Positions 51,609 to 63,717 of a DNA stretch of 64,000 nt are shown in pieces. How positions within the stretch are numbered: position 1 is the first letter of the stretch; each line of letters begins with the position of its first letter. The notes beneath the pieces are model-generated. The model searched no databases. It had not been told where the DNA came from and was given only the letters and a program-made list of their open reading frames with translations. The stretch lies in assembly GCA_032718475.1 (NCBI GenBank), contig JAUCBJ010002007.1:58835-122834 (forward strand), read 5' to 3'. Both the position numbers and the translations under genes were made by a program. The stretch is from Nemertoderma westbladi (Eukaryota > Xenacoelomorpha > Nemertodermatida > Nemertodermatidae).

Positions 51609-53152
51609 CCTCCCTGCACTGTTGGGGTACTATAGTACCCCACAGCCACTTTGAGTAGCTCGTGCTCAGAGTTGCCAGCCTCTTAGAAGCTGGTCTTCTA
51701 GGAATGCCTGCACCATATAGGGGTCTTTCATAATATATTTACGTTTTTTGAAAAATATTTATTATTTTGACATATTTTTAGTTCAACCTCCTACTATGCT
51801 TTGGGGTACTATAGTACCCCAGTACTAAATCTATTGTACTGTAGACTGTAGTCCTGATATTGATATCAGTATATGGGTAGGTACTGTACGGTACCGGTAC
51901 ATAGCCATTGTACAGTTGTATGTTAGCCTGATAGTAGGTATGTACCGGTACTGTATTGTAGCTGAACTGTATTTTACTGTATTCTGCCTACAATTCATTT
52001 TGTGTTTGGATGGATTTGTTCCCTGAATGGAATGACAAGCAGAAGATGCAGAGGAGACGTTTATTCCTAGAACACCTTGGGCGAGAACTTGTTACACCTC
52101 ATATAGAATCCCGAGCAGTTCTTCCCCGGTCTGCACAAGCCGCCACCCTGGTTAGAGATATTCAAGGGACATCATCATCTCCTTCAACAGACAGTCAATG
52201 TCCAACTGTTTCTGATTCAATCGCAGATTCCAGGAAGTCAAAGAAACGGCGCTGCGAGGAATGTCATCGTGAGGACGACGTGAAATCGTCAATGAGTTGC
52301 TGCAAATGCCATAAATGTATATGTGTGAGGCACGCATATTCAGTTTGTTACAACTGCAAACCATAAGGATTGACTCGTATATTTGCCTACTACACTATAG
52401 GCCTACAATATATCTATTGTTATTCTGCAAATATAATATTTCTATCTGTACCTACACTACATTTATTACCGGTATGTATATTGTATATTGGACTATTATG
52501 TAGGGTAATACATTCCTGGGGCCTATATTTTACTGTATATAATACTTAATATATTGTATTATCCCATGTTTTATTATATTTGTGATTGCTTTGAATGTAC
52601 GGGCCCAGGTCACCCTACATTCCTTACTACAACTCCAGTTTTATTATATTTCATGTTTCTCTATGTACTGTAAGTTGCATGTATCAGTATTTGCCTATAT
52701 ATTATCTGAATACTACTATTGTCTTATTGTCTATATAGATATATATATAACACACTGTTTTAGATAAATGATGCAGTTTTTTTGAAAACCTAAATTTGCC
52801 TGACACCAGACTAAATGATTATACCTGCATGGCACGTGACAAAACTTACAGATGGTCTATCTACTATACAATACAACGAGTTTACCAAGTTTGGTGCGAT
52901 TTCGGCAAGCCATTATGGATAAATTGACATTGAAATATTTGACAGACACTCGAACTGACAAACAGACAGACATACACTACTTGGCACTCATGGAATGGCA
53001 TAAAAACACTAGCTGATAACTAAACATGGTTCACACAAGGTAATTACCTAGACTTATCATACATTTGTTATTGAAATTATGGTAAATTAGTGTGGGGTAT
53101 TATAGTACCCCAAGCACTGTAGATGTGTATTGAAACGAACAATGCAGGAAGG
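51609..53152 (+). mobile_element. Miniature piggyBac element, 1.5 kb
   Basis: TTAA at 51605-51608 and 53153-53156 flank inverted ends CCTCCCTGCACTGTT and CCTTCCTGCATTGTT. The palindrome GGGGTACTATAGTACCCC occurs twice inside the left end (51624-51641 and about 51803) and, with one change, inside the right end (53096). The only coding sequence is the C-terminal part of a piggyBac transposase. Confidence 0.85.
52010..52366 (+). CDS. piggyBac transposase C-terminal fragment with cysteine-rich finger
   Basis: An ATG-initiated 118-codon frame begins MDLFPEWNDKQKMQRRRLFL, then EHLGRELVTPHIESR, a Ser-rich spacer, and the C-terminal finger RRCEECHRED, CCKCHKCICVRHA, CYNCKP. In full-length piggyBac enzymes this finger binds the element ends. 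The catalytic core is absent, but the fragment begins with an ATG and has no stop, so a small DNA-binding protein could be made. That would be a candidate titrating repressor or host-usable finger (inference). Confidence 0.75.
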   Translation: MDLFPEWNDKQKMQRRRLFLEHLGRELVTPHIESRAVLPRSAQAATLVRDIQGTSSSPSTDSQCPTVSDSIADSRKSKKRRCEECHREDDVKSSMSCCKCHKCICVRHAYSVCYNCKP

Positions 53153-54140
53153 TTAAATGACCGTCTTTTTGAAAGTCTGAGCTGTACCGTCAACACCCAA
53201 ATATGGGCATACTTTTCAAATTTGACCATCTAGTGCATTCAAGATTTACAAATTTCCAGATATTAAATAAGTCTGTATATCCACAATTATATTGGCTATA
53301 AGACCTATTTTTTCAATTTTCGGAGTCAGCGCTCCGAAAATATATATTTTTTTTAATTTAAAAGTGCCCATATTAGGGAAAAAAAATATATTCCCCAAAT
53401 ACGGGCACTTAACATTGTATTTCATTTGAATTAGTTAGTACCGTTTCTCGCCTCAAAATGCCCCCTAATATAGTGCCATTCGCAGCTGCATAGACATTAC
53501 ATACTTTAAATTACACCCTAATATGGGCACTTTCCGAATTTTTAAAAAAATTCACATTTGAACTGTTTCAAAATAACAGTTAAAATGTTAAAACATAACA
53601 ACAACAATGAACACATTAATGATATTAATATTATTATATTATATTATTATTATTACACATTATTATTATATTGAATTGCATTTAAAATTGTAATTAAATT
53701 ATATACATTTAAAATTCTACAACAGGTGTATTTTTTTAAAGAAAGATACGCCCCCGTGCGGGGCAAATATATTAGCTCATTTGTCAGGGTAGAATCAACA
53801 GTGAATATATGGAATAAATTTACATACAGTGCACAAATTATACGAGTATAATACAGGAAATAGTATCTATCAGTATTTATGGTACAGTAATCTAAGAGTC
53901 TCAATTAATTTAATATATAACATATCATTAAAAGCGCAAATAATAAAAACAGTTTATTCTCAACCAACATAATATAAAATATATATTTTTATTATATAAA
54001 AATTTTCAGTAAAATTGAGTGTGGGATAGATTATGAAAAATATAAAGGTTTACAAAGTTAAATTATTCGTTTGCTAGTGCGGAGAGAGATGGAGATGAGG
54101 AGCATGATACCACGTGGTACTTTTCTTTGCAACTGAGGTT

Positions 54141-54603
54141 TCAGAATTTGCAAACACAAGAGACGGAGCGGTCATGGAAAGGGCGAGTGTTGGTGCAAAG
54201 CTTGTGATGAAAACCATGTGAGGTGGTTCTTGTGATGACGTGACGGTTTTTCTGTCCGGTTCTTCTCCATGCGGTGTTGGAAAACGCAGGGCCATTAAGA
54301 AAACCTTCAGCAATGAAAGCGTTCTGGCGTTCGGTTCTGAAGACTTTGTATTGTGAAATGGAATCGGAGTTGAACGAGTTCGGGAATTTAAGTAGAGTAG
54401 TCTCAGTGAGGGTTTTCTCGCCGACAAGGTTGTGAGCCAGGGTTGATGAGGCATTTAGTGGCAAGCCAAGCATTTTCTTCAAAAATGAAGATTTTATCAC
54501 GTCTATGTTCTTTAGGTGTTTCAATTTTAAATATTTACCAAAAGTGGAGATTGCATAGAGGGCTTTTGGGGCTACTTTACTGTTAAAAATTTTCAGCCCA
54601 GTA
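54141..54603 (-). pseudogene. LINE reverse transcriptase C-terminal fragment
   Basis: Sense translation gives GLKIFNSKVAPKALYAISTF, then LKHLKNIDVIKSSFLKKMLG and LPLNASSTLAHNLVGEKTLT. This is the thumb/connection segment typical of jockey/CR1-like LINEs. Both ends are missing. Confidence 0.65.
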
Positions 54604-54983
54604 TCTACAGATAGTAGTGGTAATACAGATAGCGTCCTATCAAGCTATAGCACTGACGTTTCTTTAGGTCTATGTGCTAACAGGTGTATTTTACTGTATT
54701 TTGCTGTATTTTACAGACTGCTCTAACAGGTGTATTTTACGATACTGCATTTAAAGATACCGTATTTGATATTGCATAGATAGATATTGCATTTAAAGAT
54801 ACTGCATTTAAATGGATGTTTAAGATACTGACTGAATTTAAAGAAAGATCATAGCCTAACCAAAACATAACAAAACATTTCAAAAAATATGAGAAGGAGA
54901 ACAAACAATAACAAATACCTAAACAAAACAAAACAACGCTGAACGCATGAGTTTAATACACAGTATATAGTGGTACCTCAAAA

Positions 54984-57531
54984 TTAGCCACAAAATGTTT
55001 TGCAAATATCACAAATATAATCTTCCTCAGCTTCAATATATGTTGATGCAATGCACCGATCACACGCCCACCTTGAACATATATCACAGCCAGCCCAGTC
55101 TGTATCTCTGCCTTGACCATCATCACCACAAATGTAACAGATTGATTCGTCAATGTCGGAGTCAGAATCAATTATTGAACTATGGGCTTTACCCTTTCCA
55201 CATCCCTTAGCCTTAGTAGTACTGGCTTTCTTTTTGTTTTCTTTCTCTTGCAGTTTGCACATTTTCTTTGCTTGGATTTCCTCGACTCGACGTTGCTCAG
55301 CCTCCATTCCACTGAATACTTCGTCAGAAGTTAGAACTCGCGCTTTTGTCTATAAATGTATTGGCTGCTTTTTTCCCTGAGGAATGTAATCAACTGCAGG
55401 TTGAAAAACGCTAGCATAGCTCTCTGAGATTACACCATATGTAACCAAGGGATTCTGCAGAACTGATGTCAGATGACCAGAATTTGAAAGTCCACTGGAA
55501 CCCGGACGTGGACCTAGTCCAGTTGACGTTGATGGAATAGTGTAAGGTATTGGTATAACTGGTCTCTCTGAGACTTGTGGTTGCTGAAAGATGGGAGCGA
55601 TAAGCTGATCATTCCATAATTGTGATGAATTGTCAAGTGGATGATGACAGGACTCAGCAGTCGTGACAGTGCATGTTATAGAACTTGAAAGTCTACTGGA
55701 ACCTGGATGTGGACCTAGTCCAGTTGAGGTTGATGGAATAGTGTAAGGTATTGGTATAACTGGTCTCTCTGAGACTTGTGGTTGCTGAAAGATGGGAGCG
55801 ATAAGCTGATCATTCCATAATTGTGATGAATTGTAAAGTGGATGATGACAGGACTCAGCAGTCGTGACAGTGCATGTTATAGAACTTGAAAGTCTACTGG
55901 AACCTGGATATGGACCTAGTGCAGTTGAGGTTGATGGAATAGTGTATGGTATAACTGGTCCCACTGCATGTGATTGCTGAAAGTTGGGAGTGATGAGCTG
56001 ATCATTCAATAGTTGTGATGAATTGCCAAGTGGATGATGACAGGATTCATCAGTAGTGACAGTAGATGTTATAGAACTTGAAAGTCCACTGTAACCTGGA
56101 TTAGTGACTGTGGCAAGTTGATCGAGCTGATTAAGCTGATTCAGTAAGTTGATGTCAATTGGTGCTGAGATATCACCAGTAGTGCTTGAACGTGTTGAAA
56201 TCGATATCAGAGACGAGGATGCAGTAGTTGTTGTCACAGCAATGGTGCAGGTGGTTGACACAGAACTTCCAGTTGATATAGGCATCAAATCCACATCAGC
56301 ACTATCAATGAGGCCAGAGTGGATCAGCTGTGTCTTATCGATGCTGTTTGGATCGAATGGAACAAGTCCTGCTCCCCTAAACCCAGCTTTGATATTCTTT
56401 CATGTCATGGATTAATCTAATGGAATTCACAGCATCCGCGGTATATATGTTTTGGATATCCACAGTGATCCTCTCAAGCATTGCCCAATGTTTACAAGCT
56501 TTGACAGACAGGACTTGAAGCTCTTATACACTGCAACGTACAGTGGTTGCGTCACATGTGTAGAATTGGGAACGAAAGTAATTAGTAGAACATTGTTAAT
56601 ACGTGCCATACGAATTAGATCAACGTTCAAGTGTGGACCACAACTATCTAACGTCAGAATGTTGACAACGCCTTGTTTCTCGATCTTGTGCTTCAGGAAG
56701 AGCTTGGAGAAATATTTGACCACCAAGTCGTCATCTATAAACCCTGACTCAGACCGGCCATACACTGCTCCAACAGGTCCATTCTTGGCATAATTTCCAC
56801 CAGGAAAGGCACCCTTGAATATGATGAATGGTGGCATGTCATTCCCACTGGCATTAACAGTGCAGCCAGCACTTACATGTTCACCAATGCCAGCCTTCAG
56901 CTTTGTGGCGCGAGTTAATTTCTTCACTGGAATCACCACCTTCGTTGTGTCCTTTGACAGGTCTTTGGAAGTTTCATCAAAGTTCCACAAACAGTCGGGA
57001 TGGATAATATCCAGAAAACCACCTGGTTTTGAAACAGCTATGCCAGCATCAATCAATTCCTTTCTAACCATTCCGAAATAGTCACGGATATCATCAACTG
57101 TGACTGAAACTCGGCCTTTGTCCTGCCGTGCTGGATTTCTCAGCTTTAGATCAGGGTGACGCTTTATAAATCCTTGAAACCAGTGATATTGGTGCGAATG
57201 ATTATTATCAAACACGGGTGTATCATATTTCCCATGTCGAACATTGGCACACACAACGTGCATGTAACATTACTATCCCTGGTGTCATTGGGTACCCCCG
57301 TATTGCAACATACTCCACATACGCTGCTAGAGCTGATTCATCTTCCTCAGACAAGATCGTTGGAGCACCCAATTTGCAGTCAAGTGTTCCTTTCCCGTGG
57401 ACTCGATTTTGTAATGTAGTGCGAGGCACTCCCCAATCACGAGCAGCAGTTTTGATGGGTACTTTCTTGTTTATAACTTCATCGTAGGCTGCTAACATGT
57501 CTCGGTTATCCCACTGTCGCCTTTTTGCCAT
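54984..57531 (-). pseudogene. pogo/Tigger transposase with PHD-like C-terminus, broken
   Basis: The ATG at 57531 opens a psq-type helix-turn-helix (MAKRRQWDNRDMLAAYDEVI, ARDWGVPRTTLQNRVHG). A frameshift near 57260 precedes the CENP-B-like second helix region and the DDE_1 core (57263-56427). That core has WNFDET (first Asp), ILTLDSCGPHLNVDL (second) and THVTQPLYVAVYKSF, where the usual QPLD third Asp is Tyr (codon TAC). Stops near 56429-56400 follow; the tail resumes with AGFRGAGLVPFDPNSI. A Ser/Thr-rich segment with three roughly 65-residue repeats (55500-56050) ends at a TAG (55350). The same frame continues to a cysteine-rich PHD-like end, CYICGDDGQGRDTDWAGC, DICSRWACDRC, YICDIC, stopping at 54984. 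Four lesions plus the Tyr change make it inactive. Confidence 0.85.
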
Positions 57532-57539
57532 AATAAAAC

Positions 57540-58260
57540 TTCAATATATAACAGAATAAATAATACCAGAACAGATATTGTAATTTACAAAATAAAGAGA
57601 GGTGCCTATATTATGGTAACGTTTTTGATTGCTCATGATTCCTACCCAAAAACGGGCACCACGTACTAACTACAGAACGGAGTTGTTCTAAGGCCTAACC
57701 TATGTTGTTTCTGCAAGAAGTATATATTCAATATCTAAAAACACCACATTCAACTATGATGGACCTACAGAATTGTGATTCAGCCTATGGTGCAATAAAA
57801 TAGCCTACTGTCGCTCGAGATTTCAGGCGACAGAAAAGCATCAGCTGATTTTCCCCAACAATTTATTGCATCATTACAGGCCCCAGGTCAAATAGCTGTT
57901 GACTAAACTTAAAAAGGGCAGTGATTTTTTATGTCCTTTTATTTGACTTTTTTGTCTTTTTTTTTTACGAATTATGCATAATGACTTTTGTTGTCCTTTT
58001 AATGACTTTTATTGTCCTTTTAATGACTTTTTATGTATGTATTTCTTCAAACTGTCAGACTGCTGATTTCTGGACTGTCAGACAGTTGATTTCACTATGC
58101 CTGTGCCAAAACATTCCATGATTTATAGACTATGAGATAGATTTCCATATCCGCCTGTGGTAAAAAGACTCTATATTTAATAGTTTGTGGTTGTTGTCGA
58201 TAATCGATTACCACATGACGTAGCAAAACACTCATTTTATAGCCAAAAACAATTACCAAT
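57540..58260. other. Non-coding upstream region of the pogo gene
   Basis: AATATGGGCAC-like subterminal words occur near 57602-57655, and a short repeat TTGTCCTTTTAATGACTTTT lies near 57990-58030. No gene is seen. Confidence 0.45.
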
Positions 58261-58265
58261 TGATG

Positions 58266-59159
58266 GAAAGGAGCAGGTTAAGGCCGAGTTTTCTAATCAA
58301 AACAATAAACAGTCACTTTACCAAATCAGGGAAAGGAGCAGGTTACAGAGACGGGATTTTCTAACCAAAACAACAAACGATCACTTAACTAATTGAGGGA
58401 AAGGAGCAGGTTACAGAGACGGGATTTTCTAACCAAAACAATAAACGATCACTTAACTTATTGAGGGAAAGGAGCAGGGTACAGAGGCGGGATTTTCTAA
58501 CCAAAACAATAAACGATCATTTAACTAATTGAGGGAAATGGACAGGTTACAGAGGCGGAATTTTCTAACCAAAACAATAAACGATCACTTAACTAATTGA
58601 GGGAAAGGAGCAGGTTACAGAGGCGGGATTTTCTAACCAAAACAATAAACGATCATTTAACTAATTGAGGGAAAGGGGCAGGTTACAGAGGCAGGCCTTT
58701 CTAACCAAAACAATAAACAGTCACTTTACCAATTCAGGGAAAGGACCAGGTTACAGAGTCGGGATTTTCTAACCAAAACAATAAGCGATCATTTAACTAA
58801 TTGAGGGAAAGGGGCAGGTTACAGAGGCGGGATTTTCTAACCAAAACAATAAACGATCATTTAACTAATTGAGGGAAAGGAGCAGGTTACAGAGACGGGA
58901 TTTTCTAACCAAAACAATAAACGATAACATTACCAATTGAGAGAAAGGAGCAGGTTACAGAGGCGGGATTTTCTAACCAAAACAATAAACGATAACATTA
59001 CCAATTGAGGGAAAGGAGCAGGTTACAGAGGCGGGATTTTCTAACCAAAACAATAAACGATCACTTAACTAATTGAGGGAAAGGAGCAGGTTAAGGCCGG
59101 ATTTTCTAACCAAAACAATAAACAGTCACTTTACCAAATCAGGGGAAGGAGCAGGTTAT
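58266..59159. repeat. 68-bp satellite array, about 13 copies
   Basis: Units start GAAAGGAGCAGGTTACAGAG and contain CTAACCAAAACAATAAACGA followed by TCACTTAACTAATTGAGG. The spacing is 65-68 bp, for example 58331 to 58399. Copies differ by a few bases each, with two sub-variants (TAACTAATTGAGG and TTACCAATTCAGG). There are no spacers between units. A lone monomer is found at 39846. Confidence 0.93.
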
Positions 59160-59739
59160 CCGTAACACTACTCAGACAGTAGTCATGATCCATTGTTGAT
59201 TATAAAACTAATACAGTAATAGGCCTAAATTATGTGAAAGGTATATCCACATTTTCCACAATCCTGCAATCCAGTTTGGCCTATCAATTATTTAAAATTT
59301 ATTAGCACAACTGGTAGGCCTACCATTACCGTATTTAAATGGTAGGCTACACAGTAGGCCTATAGCAGTACCGGTGCCGGTACCGGTACTAAAATACAGA
59401 TACACCTGCTTTATACCTACATCTGTACATACAGTACAATACAGCAAAATAGTGCTATATATACTAATACCGGTACTGATAGCCTGAGAGAACAGCAGTA
59501 GAGAAACCGGTAGCATGGAACCTAACATTAGACTTTTGGAGGACATAAAAAATGAAAAAAAAGGACAAAAAAAGGATTTAAACGGACAATAAAAATTATT
59601 GCGCTTAAAAAGGGGTAAGTGGTCAACTTAGAAAACCTCATTTTGAATACTCAATACGAAAATTCAGCCAGATATATCAAAAAATGTTCAAGGGTGACCA
59701 TATTTGGGTGTGCCTATATTCGGGTGTTGACGGTAGTTT

Positions 59740-62590
59740 AAGAACTTCCTAGGAATTATATTTTCTAAAACTGTGCTCAATTAAGAGTTGCCCGAACTTG
59801 GTCAATTTTGTGGTCAAATCTGGGTTACGTAGCCACAAATCGGCAATTCAAATTGGCAATTCCCGGCATTTTTAAACTCTTATAGTTTAAAAATCGTGCT
59901 GATTATAAATATATTGAGTGTAGCAATTGTAAACGCATTAATTTCCGTAGGTAGCAAATTTTTATAATGGTACATCATATTAAAAATTGCATTATTGTTG
60001 TATTATTTGACCATTTTGAAATTCCCTCTATCAGTCCATTTGAATATTATACACACACCCAACCACTGGTACAACTCTAGCCAATAACAGATAGTTTGTA
60101 TCTTCAGATCCTAGCAGCGGGGACACTTCTTGTAGTGTGAGGCAAGGATAATGAAATCACAGCTGGCTGTGTGGTATCATTGTTTTACTACTGCTGCTAG
60201 CATCAACTTTGCGGCCTTGTGTACTGGCACTGTTCTGCTGCTAGGCCTAGCAATAGTGTTGGAATTTCTATTACTGGTCTGCAGCACCACTGGAATGCCT
60301 GCTGCAGTAGGCTACCGCCACCCGTACTTCCACAGGCTTTACTGCCACACACTTTATACCATGCACTTCTATTCTAGGCATGTCTGCATGTTATCAGGTT
60401 CTGTACAGCTGTACTGTTGTTGTATAATTGGGCCTATTTCATTTATTATTTTTTAATTTTTAGTTAGCCTAATACTGTGATTGAACTAGGCCTAGCATTT
60501 TTGTTTACTCATGTCAACTGTTCTTTCAGTAACAAATCCAGTACCCAGTTGGCTAGTAACCTCAGGATTTTAGTAAACTCAGGAGTCTGACTTCCCTCTG
60601 ATCTAAGTTCCAACTACAGACCTACCTACCTACTGCTTATTTTATACAATCTGCAATCTGCCTGCATTATACTGCAGTTCTAAACTTCGAGTTTGGAAGT
60701 TGTAATCCTTATATCCGAGGATCCATATGAGGTGAGGATAGCTTGCAGCTTATCCTAACGAATCGTCTCCTGTGTAGAGATGACTGCTGAGTCTTCAACA
60801 TTGACGACACAAACTGGAACTGGGTGCCAGCACGTTTGCGATGACGTTCACATTAATCTCTGGATGGTCATGGTCTAGGGAGGGTCGCACCGGATCTCTA
60901 TCATTGCGACTTCCGGCCCTTGACAGCTTGACCTCATTTCACCGAATCGATGTTGAAAGATGCAAAAGCGCGCCTACTGGTCATGCTCGAATCCAGTGAG
61001 AAAACTAATGGTAGTTCCAATGGCATTGTATGTAAGAAGGACTTAGCTAAAAGCAAACATGCAGATGAAACTAAAGAAACTTCATGGTATCAGTAGGATT
61101 ACAGCACGTGGTTTATGGTACTTGCACTTGCAAGGGTTACTGGCTGAAATCTGAGGCTTTAGATCAGTGGCATGAAATACAAAGTGCAAAACTTCCATGG
61201 GTCAACTGCAGTACATCAATTCAGTGCAACAGCAAGCGATGAGTTATTATGGGTTGCGTTCTGGAGCGAGTTGGGATCCCCAGTTTAAATTCGTGAGTGT
61301 TTCGGTGTCTATCAGTCGACCAGACACGTTTTGGTTCGTTGAGTTTTTAACTTTCATGTCTTCGTTTCATCCAAACCGCATCCGGGTAGGGATACCACAC
61401 AATCGCTATATTTAATGCTTTTTTATTTTGTTATTGTCTATCAATTGACAATATATAGACTGTGCCTATATACAGTTACTGTGTTAACATTTATGATGTC
61501 GTATTGTTTTAAATGTATGCCCATGTATTAAATTTGTGGTCCTAAATTGCCATGTGCAGAAATTATTTTATTAATTGAACAACTTGGCCAGATGCCAAAT
61601 AAACTACTGTACTATATAATGCCAGGACCTAATGTGCCCCCAAGACCTCATGACGCAGGCCAGGACGCAGGACCCAACGACCACTCACATGACCTACGAA
61701 GTTCGATTTTGTGTGTACCAGTGTGTGTACACGTACATTGTTGTACTCTATACACTAACACTCGATGGGAACAATATAAAAAATGTTTGTTGTATTATTG
61801 TTTTGTTATATTATGTCACATTCTGTTCTATAACAGTAGACTCTTGTTAGTTTATTAATATAAGATTAAAATATAATATTAAAATGCTGGTATAACCTTG
61901 ATGTAAAAGGGAGGCCAGGCAAAAATATATATGTTTTAATAGACATCCGCATCTGCATCCTGCATCCCACCCAAAAGAGGCAGAGGCAGACCAACATCAC
62001 ACCTCTACCGACGAAGGAGAGTAAAAGATCACTCATTGTTCAAATCAGGATAAGTTTGATCAAGCAATGCAACAAAACCTGTAAGTTAGAAAATGCATGG
62101 CACCAATATTCTCGAAATAATTACAAAGTCTACATTTATTTTGCATGAGATACTAACTACCTGTCGCTAACCACAACAAACGTAACTGTATATAGTACCG
62201 TAGTCTGTCGTATTCACCCAAATACGGCAGTATAAATCTGGGTTCAGAGAACGTGTACATATTGACAGGCAGCAATCCCCTGACACAGTACCAAGCATGT
62301 GTTTGATATAAATATTAGAAATTGAGAGGAGTTGTCGCGCCCGGGTTACTGTTGAAATCATAATGATAGATAAGGGGAGACTGACCGTCAAGTAACCAAA
62401 ATTGACAAATTGAGCAATATTTCGGCCACAGGCCTTTTACTAGCTCGCCGACTCAGTAACAAACAATAATACAGAAACACAACCGGTATGTATGTGCTGA
62501 AGGCTGTACCGTATGATCCAAGGTCTAGGCCTAGCTACAGTAGCTGCTCCAATGTGTGTTGGGGTTGCGGCGGGCATCTACTGTAGGTAG
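59740..62590. other. No gene recognised
   Basis: Several short frames (60151-60456, 61197-61415, 61547-61858, 62167-62391) lack motifs. The DNA at 60680-61400 is less AT-rich and could be an old coding relic, but I cannot identify it. Confidence 0.4.
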
Positions 62591-62598
62591 TTCCTACA

Positions 62599-62679
62599 CC
62601 CAATAAAACTACACAATAATCTACAAAGTTACAAATAAATTGCAAATAATTTCAAACACTAAATAAATTGCACCATAAT
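62599..62679 (+). repeat. Left 81-bp inverted repeat of the Penelope-like fragment
   Basis: CCCAATAAAACTACACAATA...CACCATAAT matches the reverse complement of 63128-63208 over 81 bases with no difference seen. It directly follows the stop of the GIY-YIG frame, so it is the element's 3' end. Confidence 0.9.
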
Positions 62680-62693
62680 CAGTAATCAATCAT

Positions 62694-63101
62694 TCACCAC
62701 CCTGCGTCATGTTCCCTAACGTGCTGCGTATTCATGGTTGGTGTGTTGTGTGCTATGTGTACTTTCTCAGTGAGTTTTTGGTCAACGTAGTCTCTTGCTT
62801 TCTTGACTATGGATACTGTTACTGGGTGTTGGGTTTGTGCTAAGTCAGGGTGATGTGTAACGAAGTGTGCGCCTACGCCACTTTCGTTCTTAGGGTTCCC
62901 GTTACGGATTGCATTCCTATGGGACATTACCCGCCCACGCACCCAGTCATATGACTCTCCGATGTAGTCCGCACCACAACTGGTGCAGGCTACCTTGTAG
63001 ACCACATTCCTGGTGGTGCACTTACGGACGCCGTGCCCACAGGTGTAGCATTCCGCGTTCTTAGGTCCTGGGCATGTTGGGGGGTCGATGTTAGTTTTTA
63101 T
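62694..63101 (-). pseudogene. Penelope-like element GIY-YIG endonuclease fragment
   Basis: The frame reads NIDPPTCPGPKNAECYTCGH, GVRKCTTRNVVYKVACTSCG, ADYIGESYDWVRGRVMSH, then GAHFVTHHPDL. The Cys-rich lead (CYTCG) and the VYKVACxxC...YIGES...R...H pattern are those of the GIY-YIG nuclease at the end of Penelope-like retroelements, which nicks the target. The frame is open to its natural stop. The reverse transcriptase is absent because the copy is cut at the right inverted repeat. Confidence 0.8.
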
Positions 63102-63127
63102 TATTTTTTTTTTTTATTATTTATTTT

Positions 63128-63208
63128 ATTATGGTGCAATTTATTTAGTGTTTGAAATTATTTGCAATTTATTTGTAACTTTGTAGATTATTGTGTAGTT
63201 TTATTGGG
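63128..63208 (-). repeat. Right 81-bp inverted repeat of the Penelope-like fragment
   Basis: This is the inverted partner of 62599-62679, at the truncated 5' side of the fragment, followed directly by BEL/Pao coding DNA. Truncated Penelope copies often end in an inverted piece of the terminal repeat. Confidence 0.9.
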
Positions 63209-63212
63209 TATC

Positions 63213-63717
63213 CCGATTCCCTAGAAGCGCTAACACCCGCGGCCACTTCCTACTGAAGAAACCCTGTAGCCATGCTCCCACGATCGGAGATTGCACAGAC
63301 GGAGACGAGTACTGCCGTCGAACCTGGCAACTTATGCAGTTGCTATCCCGTCGTTTCGCTGACCATTTCGAGAAACATTATCTGCCCACGCTACAACTTC
63401 GAACTAAGTGGTTTGCGCAACAAGAAAACGTCAGCGCCGGAGATATGGTGCTTATTGTAGATCCAGACCTCCCACGTAAACGGTGGCAGACAGGTCGTAT
63501 CATCGAGACACACATTTCAGATGATGGTTTAGTACGCTCAGTAGAACTCATCGTCATGCGGCGTAACTTCAAGAAGCCAGGCATCATCTTTGAGACGCAA
63601 CAACTCAATCGCCCAGTTGGTCGTTTATGTTTACTGAAAGAGACAGAGAACTCTCTGGAAACTATGGAAGGCAAGACATTCTTCCACGACCACCTCCCTA
63701 ATTCCTCAAACATCTAG
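63213..63717 (+). pseudogene. Second BEL/Pao pol C-terminal fragment
   Basis: From the Penelope junction the sequence reads SLEALTP, shifts one base, then RGHFLLKKPC, CRRTWQLMQLLSRRFADHFE and KHYLPTLQLRTKW, with GDMVLIVDPDLPRKRWQTGR and DDGLVRSVELIV. This is the DUF5641-like end of BEL/Pao Pol, but clearly a different family from the 17.8-24.1 kb copy. Only this end is present. The following AT-rich DNA (63720-64000) may include its LTR. Confidence 0.75.

Larger units (their letters stand above)
53187..59733 (-). mobile_element. pogo/Tigger-type element, 6.5 kb, with nested insertions
   Basis: TA dinucleotides at 53185-53186 and 59734-59735 border inverted ends CCGTCAACACCC (left) and its complement GGGTGTTGACGG (right), extending imperfectly with an AATATGGGCA motif. 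Similar AATATGGGCAC words recur in the left 350 bp (53370-53530) and near 57600-57655. The interior holds the pogo transposase pseudogene, a LINE fragment and a 68-bp satellite. The TA target and the DDE_1 transposase agree on a Tc1/mariner-pogo origin. Confidence 0.75.

Noticed and set aside
58266-59159. Direct repeats resembling a CRISPR array
   Set aside because: Units are contiguous 68-bp satellites without unique spacers, in a eukaryotic context.
60151-60456. Hydrophobic 101-codon frame as a membrane protein
   Set aside because: It is short and isolated, with no supporting motif or conservation evidence; hydrophobic frames are common in T-rich DNA.
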